Assembly (NCBI RefSeq): GCF_013340845.1
Contig: NZ_AP020335.1
Coordinates: 558,001 to 622,000, forward strand
Length of the DNA: 64,000 nt
Reading direction: 5' to 3'
Source: Hydrogenovibrio marinus
Lineage (GTDB): Bacteria > Pseudomonadota > Gammaproteobacteria > Thiomicrospirales > Thiomicrospiraceae
A model generated the notes under the pieces. That model was not told the origin of the DNA. It saw only the letters and a program-made list of their open reading frames with translations, and made no database searches. The first letter of the stretch is position 1. Every line of letters begins with the position of its first letter. The position numbers were made by a program, and so were the translations under genes. Below are positions 26,806-35,439 of this stretch, one piece after another.

Positions 26806-27873
26806 TTAGACGCTTTTTTCTGAACGTTCAAGTTTGATGTGCGCTGCCATCAACTCGCCCGGGTTGGTTTGTGCCGCTAATAAAGACAGTTCACCACATA
26901 GCGCCGTTGCACCGGCAATGCAAGCCAGGCGGCGAGCATTTTCGCCCGGTTCTGCATTGGGATTAAGGCAGCCGAGTTGTTCTAAGTTCTGCTGAACGAA
27001 TTCAAGTCCTTTGCCGTTACCAACACTGCCGACAATGAGGTTTGGCAGGGTGGTGGAAAAATACAAATCGCCATCGGAAGTCACTTCGACATGATTGATG
27101 GCTTGAGAGCCTTCGACGATATTGGCGGCATCTTGACCAGTGGCAAGGTAAAAACCGAGCAGCATGTTCGCAACATGAGCGTTGGCGCTACGCAGTCCAC
27201 CGGAGACGATACTACCGATCAAATCTTTTTTGATGTGAAGGTCGACTAAAGCTTCCGGTGTTGTCTTTAAAAAACGCTGACAAAGTTTACGCGGAATGGC
27301 TGTTTCACAAACCACGTTTTTGCCGCGCCCCAGAATGCCGTTGACGGCGGAGACTTTTTTATCAGTACAGTAGTTGGCGGAGATGGAAACGTAGGACAAA
27401 TCCCCGTAGGTTTCCAATAGCCAAGGAATCAATTTATCCGCGGCATTGGTGACCATGTTATGCCCGGAAGCATCACCAGTGGTCAGCTCCAAACGTAGAT
27501 AAATCAGATTACCGACAACTTGCCAGTTAAGGGCGATTAATTTTGCGAAACGACTAGACTCGGAGATGATGGCTTGCAACTCGCCTTGGCGTTGTTGTAT
27601 GTGTCTTAAACGCTCACGAGCAACACTGGCATCTGGTGCTTCTAAAAGGATGGAGCGTGACATGCGCTCGTCCATCACCGTGACACGAATGCCGCCGCTG
27701 TGGTGAGTTACGCGCGCACCACGGGCTACAGAAGGCCATAGTGGTGTTTCGTAAGTTGCCATCGGAACCATCAAATCATCGGTGCAAACATCACCAATTA
27801 ATTTGAATGGGCCTACAGATTGCATAGGAATCTGTGCAAAACTTGAAGTTTGATTCATCGATTCAGTCGTCAT
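26806..27873 (-). CDS. mvaA: Hydroxymethylglutaryl-CoA reductase, class I-like
   Basis: A 355-residue reductase forming mevalonate from HMG-CoA. Catalytic residues can be placed: Glu42 (YETPLWPSVARGA), Lys172/173 (CTDKKVSAVNGILGRGKNVVCE), the cofactor loop TTGDASGHNM (Asp134), and the late His345 (ELMAAHIKLERS). The GENARRLACIAGATALCGELSLLAA tail and the short soluble form resemble class I reductases of archaea and some bacteria. The DASGHN loop departs from the common DAMGMN/DAMGAN forms. It is first in the cluster and divergent from the subtilisin-like gene. The ATG at 27873 lacks a strong ribosome site. Confidence 0.92.
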   Translation of the reverse strand: MTTESMNQTSSFAQIPMQSVGPFKLIGDVCTDDLMVPMATYETPLWPSVARGARVTHHSGGIRVTVMDERMSRSILLEAPDASVARERLRHIQQRQGELQAIISESSRFAKLIALNWQVVGNLIYLRLELTTGDASGHNMVTNAADKLIPWLLETYGDLSYVSISANYCTDKKVSAVNGILGRGKNVVCETAIPRKLCQRFLKTTPEALVDLHIKKDLIGSIVSGGLRSANAHVANMLLGFYLATGQDAANIVEGSQAINHVEVTSDGDLYFSTTLPNLIVGSVGNGKGLEFVQQNLEQLGCLNPNAEPGENARRLACIAGATALCGELSLLAAQTNPGELMAAHIKLERSEKSV

Positions 27874-27950
27874 AGTGGGTTATTATATATCGGATTTTTT
27901 CATTGTAATGGCGAATCTGGCGAGAAGATGTTTTTTGTGAATCGCTGCCG

Positions 27951-30080
27951 ATGACGCTACGCAAATTGATTGGGAAAACCACCTTGGATAAAATGACAAA
28001 ACCAGTGCCGAATAAAGAGATTCACGCCGTGAATACTGGCGTGTGCAAGAAATTTGCCTTTGGACTCGGTTTGTCAGTGTTTTTCTTTTTGTCCGGGTGT
28101 AGTTCCAATCAAGTTCATCAGACATCTCCGGCAACCTCAAACTATACCGCTGTTTCTAGTGTTCCTATTGCCAGCACATTGACTTCCAATGCGACCCAAA
28201 TGGGATTGAAACCTTGGCGTGATGCCGGCTATACCGGTAAGGGCGTGACCGTTGCTGTTCTGGATACTGGGATGCCGGTTTGGGACATCAATGATCGTAA
28301 TATCCCTTTGTCTGCCAACCTTCGTTATGATGCAGATTATACCCACGATCAAATTGTCAAAAACAGTGATACTTCTATCTATAACGCCAACCATGGCGAT
28401 GATATGTCGCAAGTCATCGGTTCCGCCACCTATGGTGCAGCACCGGATACCAATATCCTCAATGGGGTGATTGCTGATACCAACGGTTGGGCGAACCGTG
28501 CTTCGATGATAAAAGGCATCGAATGGTCTGTGAACCATAGTGCGGATATTATCAATTTATCGTTCGGTTATGGCGCGTTGGTGAGTTATACCGGTTCGGC
28601 GCACAGTAATATTGAGAGTGAGTTGAACACCATCAAGAACCAGGCGGTGACCAGTCAGGTTGCTATCGTGCATTCCGCTGGGAATGATTCGACATCTGGC
28701 AACCGGGTGACGGTTACTTCCAAGTTGATTTCACAATCAGGCTATGAAGATTGGGTGAAGTCCAATGCTAAAAACAATATTTTGATTGTTGGTGCGACCT
28801 ATGACAATCAAACATTGGCGTATTTTTCGAATTCTGCCGGCTCCGATTCGGACGTTCAGGCGCGTTATGTAGTCGCCCCTGCACAAAGTGAGGTGACGAA
28901 CGGCTATAGCACTTTGTATTCAATCGGCACATCTGGGGCGGCGGCGAATGTTTCCGGTGCGTTGGCGGTGATGAAACAGCGCTGGCAAAGTCTGACGGGC
29001 GTGCAGTTGGAACAAATTATTATCGATACCGCCAATCGTAGTTTTGCCGGGTATACCGCAGCGACATTTGGGCAGGGAATCGTTGATCTTAATTCTGCTT
29101 TTTCGCCTGTGGGTAAAACGTCTGTTCCTGTCGCCAGTGTATCAGCATCGGCTGCGGCGGCGAGTGTGCCTTTATCTTCTGCGGTAGTGACCTTGCCTGC
29201 AGGCTTTAAAACGGTGAATGCCAGCACGGCATTTTTGGACAGTTATGGTCGGGATTTCACCTTGAACTATGAAACGCCGGTGCAAACCTATCAATCCGGT
29301 TTGGATAAAACCGTTCGATCTTATGTTGATGCGCCGGTGAATTATCGCCAGCAACTTAGCACAAGTTTGCAGTTAGGGTTTTCAATGACCGGTACTCACA
29401 GCAATGAACGTCAGGACAGTGGTTTGTGGTTTTTGGGAATGGCATCGGGTTATCAGCAGAACCTTAACACATCAGTTTTGGGGCAGATATCCTTAACCGG
29501 GCACTTCTCTGACATGTCAGTTGGTATGAGTGCCACGGCGCCGAACCCCAATCAAACCAATGTTTCCTCCAATGTTCAAACCGAGCCTGCTGTGCAGGGT
29601 ATGAAAGCCAGTTTAGGGTTTAAGGGGTTGAGCATCATGCCTTACTGGTTGGCTTCAAATAACACCAGTGCGTTCACGGGGGCACAGACAGAGACCCTTT
29701 CCGGCGTGCAAACCGAGTACCATCATCATGGATGGTTGGCCGGATTGGATTGGTCTCGACAAACTCAGCCGGGACAAAGTTTGATTCAAAATTATAATAT
29801 CGATAGCCAGAAGTATTATGCAGGTTATCGGGCACAACTGAACCCGCACTGGCGAGTTGGTTTGCTGGGTTTTTGGCAAAACGACAGTGCGCATATCGGT
29901 TATCAACATCCGCAATCAGTCGGAGATGGCAGTTTGCGTTATGTGACAGATAACTTGACGTCTAACCGTAGCATTTCAGGAGTTTCCGCGGCTCTCAGTG
30001 TAGGGCATCTGCAAGCAGCATTTCTTTCCAGTAATCTTGACCAAGAGCTATTCCTCGGCTTTAAGCACGCATTCAACTAA
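27951..30080 (+). CDS. Subtilisin-like (S8) serine protease lipoprotein with beta-rich C-terminus
   Basis: A protein of up to 709 residues. The N-terminus carries a hydrophobic stretch and lipobox (FFFLSGC, Cys50), suggesting lipid anchoring. The subtilase domain has the triad Asp105 (VAVLDTGMP), His148 (NANHGDDMSQVIG) and Ser328 (SIGTSGAAANVSG), with Asn245 in HSAGN for the oxyanion hole. An Ala/Ser/Val-rich linker (about residues 395-420) leads to about 290 residues of Gly- and aromatic-rich alternating strands ending FLGFKHAFN, which look like an outer-membrane barrel. This suggests an autotransporter-like layout, though a lipobox there is unusual. The start may instead be the ATG at 27993, which has GGAT upstream. 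Confidence 0.8.
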   Translation: MTLRKLIGKTTLDKMTKPVPNKEIHAVNTGVCKKFAFGLGLSVFFFLSGCSSNQVHQTSPATSNYTAVSSVPIASTLTSNATQMGLKPWRDAGYTGKGVTVAVLDTGMPVWDINDRNIPLSANLRYDADYTHDQIVKNSDTSIYNANHGDDMSQVIGSATYGAAPDTNILNGVIADTNGWANRASMIKGIEWSVNHSADIINLSFGYGALVSYTGSAHSNIESELNTIKNQAVTSQVAIVHSAGNDSTSGNRVTVTSKLISQSGYEDWVKSNAKNNILIVGATYDNQTLAYFSNSAGSDSDVQARYVVAPAQSEVTNGYSTLYSIGTSGAAANVSGALAVMKQRWQSLTGVQLEQIIIDTANRSFAGYTAATFGQGIVDLNSAFSPVGKTSVPVASVSASAAAASVPLSSAVVTLPAGFKTVNASTAFLDSYGRDFTLNYETPVQTYQSGLDKTVRSYVDAPVNYRQQLSTSLQLGFSMTGTHSNERQDSGLWFLGMASGYQQNLNTSVLGQISLTGHFSDMSVGMSATAPNPNQTNVSSNVQTEPAVQGMKASLGFKGLSIMPYWLASNNTSAFTGAQTETLSGVQTEYHHHGWLAGLDWSRQTQPGQSLIQNYNIDSQKYYAGYRAQLNPHWRVGLLGFWQNDSAHIGYQHPQSVGDGSLRYVTDNLTSNRSISGVSAALSVGHLQAAFLSSNLDQELFLGFKHAFN

Positions 30081-30193
30081 TTCGCTACATTTAAGTCGCT
30101 ATCCTTGGCAGGAAAAATACTGTGTTTCAGGTATAATGTCGCCAAATTCAAAGAGATACTTGATTTAAATAGTAAGATAAAGGAAATAAAACT

Positions 30194-30475
30194 ATGGCAA
30201 TGGCAACAGCACGTCACATTTTGGTCAATTCGGAAGAAAAAGCACTAGAGTTGAAACAACAGATTTTGGATGGAGCGGATTTTGCAGATGTCGCAAAAGC
30301 GAACTCTCAATGTCCTTCAAGTCGCAGTGGTGGCGATTTGGGTCAGTTTGGTCCAGGGATGATGGTTCCAGAGTTTGATAAAGTTTGTTTCAGTGCGGAC
30401 GTAGGGTCTTTGGAAGGGCCGGTTAAAACACAATTCGGTTATCACTTGATTCAAGTCACAGACAGAACCGAGTAA
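30194..30475 (+). CDS. ppiC: Parvulin-type peptidyl-prolyl isomerase PpiC
   Basis: A 93-residue stand-alone parvulin that speeds cis-trans isomerisation of peptidyl-proline in the cytoplasm. The whole protein is the rotamase domain: ATARHILV, ADFADVAKANSQCPSSRSGGDLGQFGPGMMVPEFDKVCF, and VKTQFGYHLIQV. It has no signal peptide, and length matches E. coli PpiC. AAAGGAAAT precedes the ATG. It is monocistronic by spacing, followed by a hairpin terminator. Confidence 0.95.
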   Translation: MAMATARHILVNSEEKALELKQQILDGADFADVAKANSQCPSSRSGGDLGQFGPGMMVPEFDKVCFSADVGSLEGPVKTQFGYHLIQVTDRTE

Positions 30476-30491
30476 TCCACTTCTTAACAAA

Positions 30492-30523
30492 GTGATGGCC
30501 GATATATATAAGCCATCGCTTTT
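30492..30523 (+). terminator. Terminator after ppiC
   Basis: GTGATGGC at 30492-30499 pairs with GCCATCGC at 30512-30519 (one G-T pair), loop of 12 bases, followed by TTTT. It lies 17 bases after the ppiC stop. Confidence 0.6.
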
Positions 30524-30554
30524 CCCATCCCCTTTCTTCACGTTGTCATTTCAC

Positions 30555-30572
30555 CCCAACCTGGCAGATTTT
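30555..30572 (+). repeat. Dispersed 18-bp motif, copy 2
   Basis: CCCAACCTGGCAGATTTT, exact consensus match, in the non-coding gap between ppiC and the DUF815 ATPase gene. Confidence 0.85.
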
Positions 30573-30639
30573 CGAGCCGTTTTGTTTTGTCGCGTTTTGA
30601 GTCGTATAATCTAACTTTTATGCGTAAACAGGAATGACC

Positions 30640-31437
30640 ATGTCAAAGAAGATTCGTTGGGACAAACATGTCGCTGCCATTTGGCGAGCAAAAAAAGGCA
30701 AGTTCAGACCTGTCGAGGCATTAGACCCTATCGAGCTCTCCAATCTTTTGGGCATTGAACGTCAAAAGAATCTGTTTTGCCAAAACCTGCAAAGTTTCAT
30801 TGCCGGGCAACCTACTAACCATGTATTGCTGTGGGGCGCACGGGGTACGGGGAAATCTTCTTTGATGAAAGCGGCATTGAACCATTTTCATGATCAAGGC
30901 TTGCGAGTGATTGAGCTGGAAAAGGAAGATATTGCAGACCTGCCGGAAATCAGTGATCAAATCCGTGATCAGCCTTGGCGATTTGTGATTTATTGCGATG
31001 ATTTGTCGTTTGATGAGGGTGACAGCAGTTACCGTTATTTGAAAGTGTTGATGGAAGGTTCTATCGAACTGCCAGCGCGTAATATACTGATGGTTGCCAC
31101 CTCTAACCGCCGCCATCTGGTCGCCGAGCATCATCAGGATAACCTCGATACTCAAACCGCCAATGGCGAGATTCATTTCGGTGATCGTTTGCAGGAGAAG
31201 CTGTCACTTGCCGACCGTTTCGGGATGAGCCTGTCATTTTATGCGCCAGATCAAGTGTTGTATCTAGAGATGGTCGAAGCATTGTTTAAAGATGTTAATA
31301 TCGAACACACGCCAACGGAGCTTGAACAGCTGCACTTGGAAGCCGTACGTTTTGCTACGGCACGCGGAAGCCGAAGCGGACGTATCGCCAAGCAGTTTTT
31401 CCAAGACTATCTGGTGCGTAACCCCATTCAAAGTTAG
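30640..31437 (+). CDS. DUF815-family AAA+ ATPase
   Basis: A 265-residue cytoplasmic ATPase. Walker A is LLWGARGTGKSSLM (near residue 65), Walker B is FVIYCDDLSF, and sensor-1 is ILMVATSNRRHLV. The sequence continues with DRLQEKLSLADRFGMSLSF and a C-terminal ARGSRSGRIAKQFFQDY helical lid, all typical of the DUF815 family, whose role is unknown. The ATG at 30640 has AGGA six bases upstream; the in-frame ATG at 30634 is too close to it. The ggt gene follows after nine bases and is probably co-transcribed. Confidence 0.88.
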   Translation: MSKKIRWDKHVAAIWRAKKGKFRPVEALDPIELSNLLGIERQKNLFCQNLQSFIAGQPTNHVLLWGARGTGKSSLMKAALNHFHDQGLRVIELEKEDIADLPEISDQIRDQPWRFVIYCDDLSFDEGDSSYRYLKVLMEGSIELPARNILMVATSNRRHLVAEHHQDNLDTQTANGEIHFGDRLQEKLSLADRFGMSLSFYAPDQVLYLEMVEALFKDVNIEHTPTELEQLHLEAVRFATARGSRSGRIAKQFFQDYLVRNPIQS

Positions 31438-31446
31438 GACGATTTG

Positions 31447-33318
31447 ATGAACCGTTTTTTCTGCCATATCGCTGATTTAGCCAACCGTTTGATCGGAAAA
31501 GGGACTCGGGCTATGCGGCTGATTATTTTCGGGTGGTTGTTTGTCGGGACGGTTTTGCCGGCGCAGGCATCGAATGGTGCCACCGCCGCGATTGCCATGC
31601 CGGATGAGTTCAGTGCCGAGACAGCAGAAAAAATTCTGCAACAAGGCGGCAATGCGGTGGATGCTGCGATTGCCTCCGCTTTTGTTCTGGCGGTGACTTA
31701 CCCTGAAGCTGGGAATATAGGTGGAGGTGGTTTTATGACGCTTTATGCCAGCGAGACCGATAAGTTCCGGCCTCAAGGTGAGGTGTCTGCCGGCACAGAT
31801 AAACATGCCTATTTTCTGGATTATCGCGAAAAAGCGCCCAAGGCAGCAAGTGCCAATATGTATTTGGACGACAACCGAAAAATCATTCCTTATCGCTCTC
31901 TGATTGGCTACCAGGCGTCGGGTGTGCCAGGAACGGTAATGGGACTGTGGATGGCGCATCAACGTTTTGGTTCGTTACCGTGGAAGGAACTGCTACAGCC
32001 GGCAATCGATTATGCACAAAGCGGTTTTATGGTGTCGCCGGAACTGGTTGCCATGCGTAAGTGGTATCAGCACTGGGTGGCGGATAAATCAAAGGATTTG
32101 AATTTCAATCAGTACTTTTCTGGGCTGAAAGCTAACCACTTGTTCAAACAGCCTGAGCTGGCTTCAACCTTGAAGCGTATAGCGGAAGAGGGCGCTGACG
32201 ACTTTTATCACGGTGAAACGGCGCTGGCGATCGTTAAACAAATGCAAGCACATGATGGTTTGATTACGCTCAAAGATTTGGCAGATTATGAAGCCAAATG
32301 GCGTATGCCAATTCAAGCAGAGTGGAAAGGCTATACTGTGGTTTCTGCACCACCACCAAGCTCGGGCGGGGTGGCGTTGGTGCAGTTGCTAAAGATGAAA
32401 GCTTTACTAGCACCGGAATATCGCCGCCAATTGGCATTAGCGAAAAAAGAAGGTATTCCCGAGCAGGCGTTTGAAGCCCATTTTTATGCTGAGATGGAGA
32501 AACGGGTTTTTGCTGACCGAGCAAAATATCTTGGCGACCCGGACTTTGTCAAAGTGCCTGTTCAACAGTTGATTTCCGATGATTACATTTCTCGTCGTGC
32601 AGAAAGTGTGGAGTGGGATGGCCCTTCGGAAACTGAGAGTATCAAACCCGGTAAAATCGAATCGCCGGAAACTACGCATTTCTCCATTGTCGATTTCGAT
32701 GGCAATGCCGTATCCAATACCTATACACTGAATATGCCGTTTGGAAATGGTGTGGTGATAGAAGGCGGCGGCTTTTTGATGAATGACGAAATGGATGATT
32801 TCAGCAGTAAGCCCGGTGTTGCCAATATCTTTGGTGTGGTTGGTGGGCATGCCAATGCCATTGCCCCGGAAAAACGTATGTTGTCCTCCATGACACCAAC
32901 GATTTTACTGAAGGATAATGAAGCGGTGATGGCTGTTGGTACACCTGGGGGCTCATCTATCATTACCTCGGTGTTTCAAACGATTGTGAACACTTTAGAT
33001 AAGCATATGGATGCTCAGGATGCGGTGAATGCGACACGTGTGCATCACCAACTCTTTCCAAAAGACCAAATCGACTATAACCCAAGCCTGCCGAAAGCGA
33101 CCCAAAATGCCCTTCAATTGATGGGTTATACCTTGCGCAAAAACGACTATATGGGCGATGTGCAATTGGTGGTGAAGCGTCATGGGCAGTGGCAAGCGGC
33201 ATCCGATATGCGAGGGCGAGGAGAAGCTAAAGTCTTTACCAAGGAGCCCGAACAACCTGCTGTTGAAGAAGGTGAACCATCTGACGAAGAGCAAATGCCT
33301 GAATCTGAAATGCAATAA
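31447..33318 (+). CDS. ggt: Gamma-glutamyltransferase proenzyme
   Basis: A 623-residue periplasmic N-terminal-nucleophile hydrolase that cleaves gamma-glutamyl bonds of glutathione. The N-terminus is longer than usual, with the signal helix at about residues 23-42 (MRLIIFGWLFVGTVLPAQAS). The large subunit begins AAIAMPDEFSAETAEKILQQGGNAVDAAIASAFVLAVTYPEAGNIGGGGF. The autoprocessing and catalytic Thr is the first residue of THFSIVDFDGNAVSNTYTLN, the second Thr of the preceding ETT. The oxyanion loop region SSMTPTILL and GTPGGSSIITSV are intact. The last 30 residues are an acidic Pro/Glu-rich tail not common in the family. A second in-frame ATG sits just before the signal helix. Confidence 0.93.
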   Translation: MNRFFCHIADLANRLIGKGTRAMRLIIFGWLFVGTVLPAQASNGATAAIAMPDEFSAETAEKILQQGGNAVDAAIASAFVLAVTYPEAGNIGGGGFMTLYASETDKFRPQGEVSAGTDKHAYFLDYREKAPKAASANMYLDDNRKIIPYRSLIGYQASGVPGTVMGLWMAHQRFGSLPWKELLQPAIDYAQSGFMVSPELVAMRKWYQHWVADKSKDLNFNQYFSGLKANHLFKQPELASTLKRIAEEGADDFYHGETALAIVKQMQAHDGLITLKDLADYEAKWRMPIQAEWKGYTVVSAPPPSSGGVALVQLLKMKALLAPEYRRQLALAKKEGIPEQAFEAHFYAEMEKRVFADRAKYLGDPDFVKVPVQQLISDDYISRRAESVEWDGPSETESIKPGKIESPETTHFSIVDFDGNAVSNTYTLNMPFGNGVVIEGGGFLMNDEMDDFSSKPGVANIFGVVGGHANAIAPEKRMLSSMTPTILLKDNEAVMAVGTPGGSSIITSVFQTIVNTLDKHMDAQDAVNATRVHHQLFPKDQIDYNPSLPKATQNALQLMGYTLRKNDYMGDVQLVVKRHGQWQAASDMRGRGEAKVFTKEPEQPAVEEGEPSDEEQMPESEMQ

Positions 33319-33327
33319 TATGATTAG

Positions 33328-33345
33328 CCCAACCTGGTAGTTTTT
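33328..33345 (+). repeat. Dispersed 18-bp motif, copy 3
   Basis: CCCAACCTGGTAGTTTTT, one mismatch to the consensus, nine bases after the ggt stop. It is the left arm of an inverted pair with the copy at 33458. Confidence 0.8.
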
Positions 33346-33356
33346 AGACAAACGTA

Positions 33357-33464
33357 GCACTCGCCGCCCGCAGGGGTAAGGCGAGAAACGAAGCACTCGC
33401 CGCCCGCAGGGGTAAGGCGAGAAACGAAGCACTCGCCGCCCGCAGGGGTAAGGCGAGAAAATCT
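33357..33464. repeat. Three tandem 36-bp repeats
   Basis: Units start at 33357, 33393 and 33429 with a period of exactly 36 bases and no visible mismatch except at the last bases of unit 3. Each begins GCACTCGCC and contains GGGGTAAGGCGAG, so CTCGCC and GGCGAG in every unit can form a hairpin of six base pairs. There are no unique spacers. The array is GC-rich compared with its surroundings and lies between convergent ggt and uspA. Confidence 0.95.
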
Positions 33465-33475
33465 ACCAGGTTGGG
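33458..33475 (-). repeat. Dispersed 18-bp motif, copy 4
   Basis: Reads CCCAACCTGGTAGATTTT on the minus strand, exact consensus match. It is inverted relative to copy 3 across the tandem array. Confidence 0.85.
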
Positions 33476-33491
33476 TAGACGGTATATGGAG

Positions 33492-33938
33492 CTATTTGGT
33501 GACGGTCAGTACATCACATTGTGCGTGGTTCAACACGCTGGTGGTGGTTGAACCTATCAGTTTTTCCAAGAAAGAGTGCCCGTGACGTCCCATGACAATC
33601 AAGTCTACGTTGAGTTCATCGGCGCGTTCGGCAATGTCAACTTTTGAGAAGCCGGAAAACACCTCGCAGCGTTCTTCGGCAACTCCATTTTCCTCCGCCA
33701 GAGCGTAAAGACGGCTCTTGGCTGCATCAATCATGGCATCGGCTATTTCCGGAATCCAAATACCGGAAGCGCCACTCAAACTAATGTCTTCAAACACCGG
33801 GTATGTTGGCTCTTCAACCAAGTGCAACAACATGAGTTCGGCCTGATAAATTTCAGCCAACTGTTTGCCGCGGGCAATGGCCTTTTCGCTGTCTGGCGAG
33901 AAGTCGACCGCGACGAGAATGGTTTGGTAGTTATGCAT
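33492..33938 (-). CDS. Universal stress protein, UspA family
   Basis: A 148-residue single-domain Usp protein. It begins YQTILVAVDFSPDSEKAIARGKQLAEIYQAELMLLHLVE and ends with the nucleotide-binding loop VMGRHGHSFLEKLIGSTTTSVLNHAQCDVLTV (G-x2-G-x9-G-S/T-like). An ATP-binding Usp is likely. I start at 33938 because AAGGAGG is ideally spaced upstream; upstream in-frame extension has no support. It follows the exonuclease gene by 16 bases and is likely its operon partner. Confidence 0.92.
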   Translation of the reverse strand: MHNYQTILVAVDFSPDSEKAIARGKQLAEIYQAELMLLHLVEEPTYPVFEDISLSGASGIWIPEIADAMIDAAKSRLYALAEENGVAEERCEVFSGFSKVDIAERADELNVDLIVMGRHGHSFLEKLIGSTTTSVLNHAQCDVLTVTK

Positions 33939-33954
33939 GCGTACCTCCTTTGCG

Positions 33955-34845
33955 TTATCGTGCGCGAATGGAAAAAGTATCGGTTGCTTTAAGTTTGATT
34001 GGCGTTGGATTCGGGGTGTTGTTGTCAATCAGCCAAGCCAATTCACTTTCCTGATGGCTGGCATCAAACACCTTTTGCCACACACGTTCGGATGCGTTCC
34101 AGCGATAACCGCGTGATCGAAGATCATCTTTCAATTCAAACGGTGCGCCAGTGGCTTTCATCATGACCTTTTGCTGACGAACAACATTCAATAAAAAATG
34201 GAATGCAGGCAGTTGTTGCTCGGAAATTTGACGAGTTAAAAGGTGCGTTAGCGCCTGAACATCATCCAAAGCACGGTGGGCATGGTAGAAAAATTGACCG
34301 ACTTTCCAGCAGAGGAATTCCTGGCTTCGTGAGCTGACCTTGGCAAGATTGAACCAGTCAACCTGCGAGGCGGAGCAGCCCCAGACTTTGTCGATAAACA
34401 CATCGTTGTAGCGCTCGACGACAGGGCGGTCAAAGCCCGCATTGTGCGCGACGATAAGCTGGACTTCTTGCATGTCGGCAACCACTTCATCCCAAGGAAT
34501 CTGATGTCCTTTGACATCATCCATAGTCAGTCCCGTAACTTGAGTGACTTCCGGGGTGATGACGCCCTTAGGTTCGTTGAGGAAGTTTTTGGCACACAAG
34601 ACTTCATAAAACTGACCGTGAGAATCGAAGCTTAGGATTTGATAGCCCAGTTCAATGATTTCACAACGCTCGGTATCCAATCCGGTGGTTTCGGTGTCGA
34701 TAATGCAGACATTGTGCAGAGTTTCACCACGATCAGAGTGATAACAGGATACGGGTTGGAAACGTCTCAGTACTTGATAGTCTTCTGACTGATCCAGTTG
34801 TTGTGCGATAAGTTCCAAGTCTGAAGTGGAGTGATTTTGTTGCAT
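33955..34845 (-). CDS. DnaQ-like DEDDh 3'-5' exonuclease
   Basis: A 296-residue protein with an exonuclease domain in residues 45-210. Exo I is IDTETTGL, Exo II lies around IVAHNAGFDRPVVE, and Exo III is the HRALDDVQAL box, giving the DEDDh set. The C-terminal part (about residues 230-296, FELKDDLRSRGYRWNASERVWQKVF) resembles small nuclease-associated domains seen in such proteins. It is longer than the epsilon subunit of DNA polymerase III, so a repair or RNA-processing exonuclease is more likely than DnaQ itself. The uspA gene follows directly. Confidence 0.88.
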   Translation of the reverse strand: MQQNHSTSDLELIAQQLDQSEDYQVLRRFQPVSCYHSDRGETLHNVCIIDTETTGLDTERCEIIELGYQILSFDSHGQFYEVLCAKNFLNEPKGVITPEVTQVTGLTMDDVKGHQIPWDEVVADMQEVQLIVAHNAGFDRPVVERYNDVFIDKVWGCSASQVDWFNLAKVSSRSQEFLCWKVGQFFYHAHRALDDVQALTHLLTRQISEQQLPAFHFLLNVVRQQKVMMKATGAPFELKDDLRSRGYRWNASERVWQKVFDASHQESELAWLIDNNTPNPTPIKLKATDTFSIRAR

Positions 34846-34928
34846 AATTCGATAGGTGTATTTGATTCAATTACCAACATTTTAGCATGCATTGTCGGGT
34901 ATTGGGCAGAGGCGATGGATTGCTGAAA

Positions 34929-35291
34929 TCAAAATCCCAACAGTCGTAGCCAGTAGTCAAGGCGTAACTTCCAGGGCAGCGCGTAATCGAGACGGAGTTG
35001 CAGTTTTAGACGTTGATTGCGGTAGCGGGTATTGTGAAGTGTAGGATTTTGTATCAAGTCGTGTTCGAGCAGGTAACCAATAAACCGAGCTTTTCGGCGT
35101 GGCACGTAACCTAAAAGCCAGCAGGGGAAGTGCGTCAACCAGATTTGAACAGCTCGTCTATCTTGTTGATTGTCCGGCTCCGGAATAAGCTTTATAGGCG
35201 TTTCCGGTTGCAACAATCCAATATTATAGGCGTGCAGTGCCGAGTAGTAATAATGTCCCTTTACCGGAAGGACAAGTGATCTGGTTTTCAA
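34929..35291 (-). CDS. HIRAN-domain protein
   Basis: A 120-residue protein nearly all made of a HIRAN domain: an early Y-x4-HAYNIGLLQ strand, KLIPEPDNQQDRRAVQIW, then LLGYVPRRKARFIGYLL. In helicases this domain binds 3' DNA ends. Stand-alone bacterial versions are common and poorly studied. The basic, Leu/Arg-rich tail (about 35 residues) may contact nucleic acid. It is a single gene next to the exonuclease, divergent from the zinc exporter. Confidence 0.75.
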   Translation of the reverse strand: MKTRSLVLPVKGHYYYSALHAYNIGLLQPETPIKLIPEPDNQQDRRAVQIWLTHFPCWLLGYVPRRKARFIGYLLEHDLIQNPTLHNTRYRNQRLKLQLRLDYALPWKLRLDYWLRLLGF

Positions 35292-35439
35292 AAGACCTCA
35301 CTTTGATAGTAATAGTATTGAAAATAATTTTTGTTTTTAACAACTAAAATACCGATAATAGTCGCTTCATGTTAACTTACCAAGTTCATTGATTGAACAG
35401 AAAAACGGATTTTTTCCGTGTCGAAATAGGACTGCCTCC

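Noticed and set aside
32995-33432. A minus-strand frame of 145 codons with the peptide repeat RFSPYPCGRRVL
   Set aside because: It is the reverse of the tandem repeats and of the 3' end of ggt, with no ribosome site and no likeness to known proteins.
33357-33464. The 36-bp repeats look at first like a CRISPR array
   Set aside because: The units abut each other with no spacers, and no cas gene is in the window.
35400-35420. Short ACGGA/TCCGT inverted repeat before the CDF gene as a regulatory hairpin
   Set aside because: The stem is only five bases around a T-run and gives no convincing terminator, riboswitch or operator.
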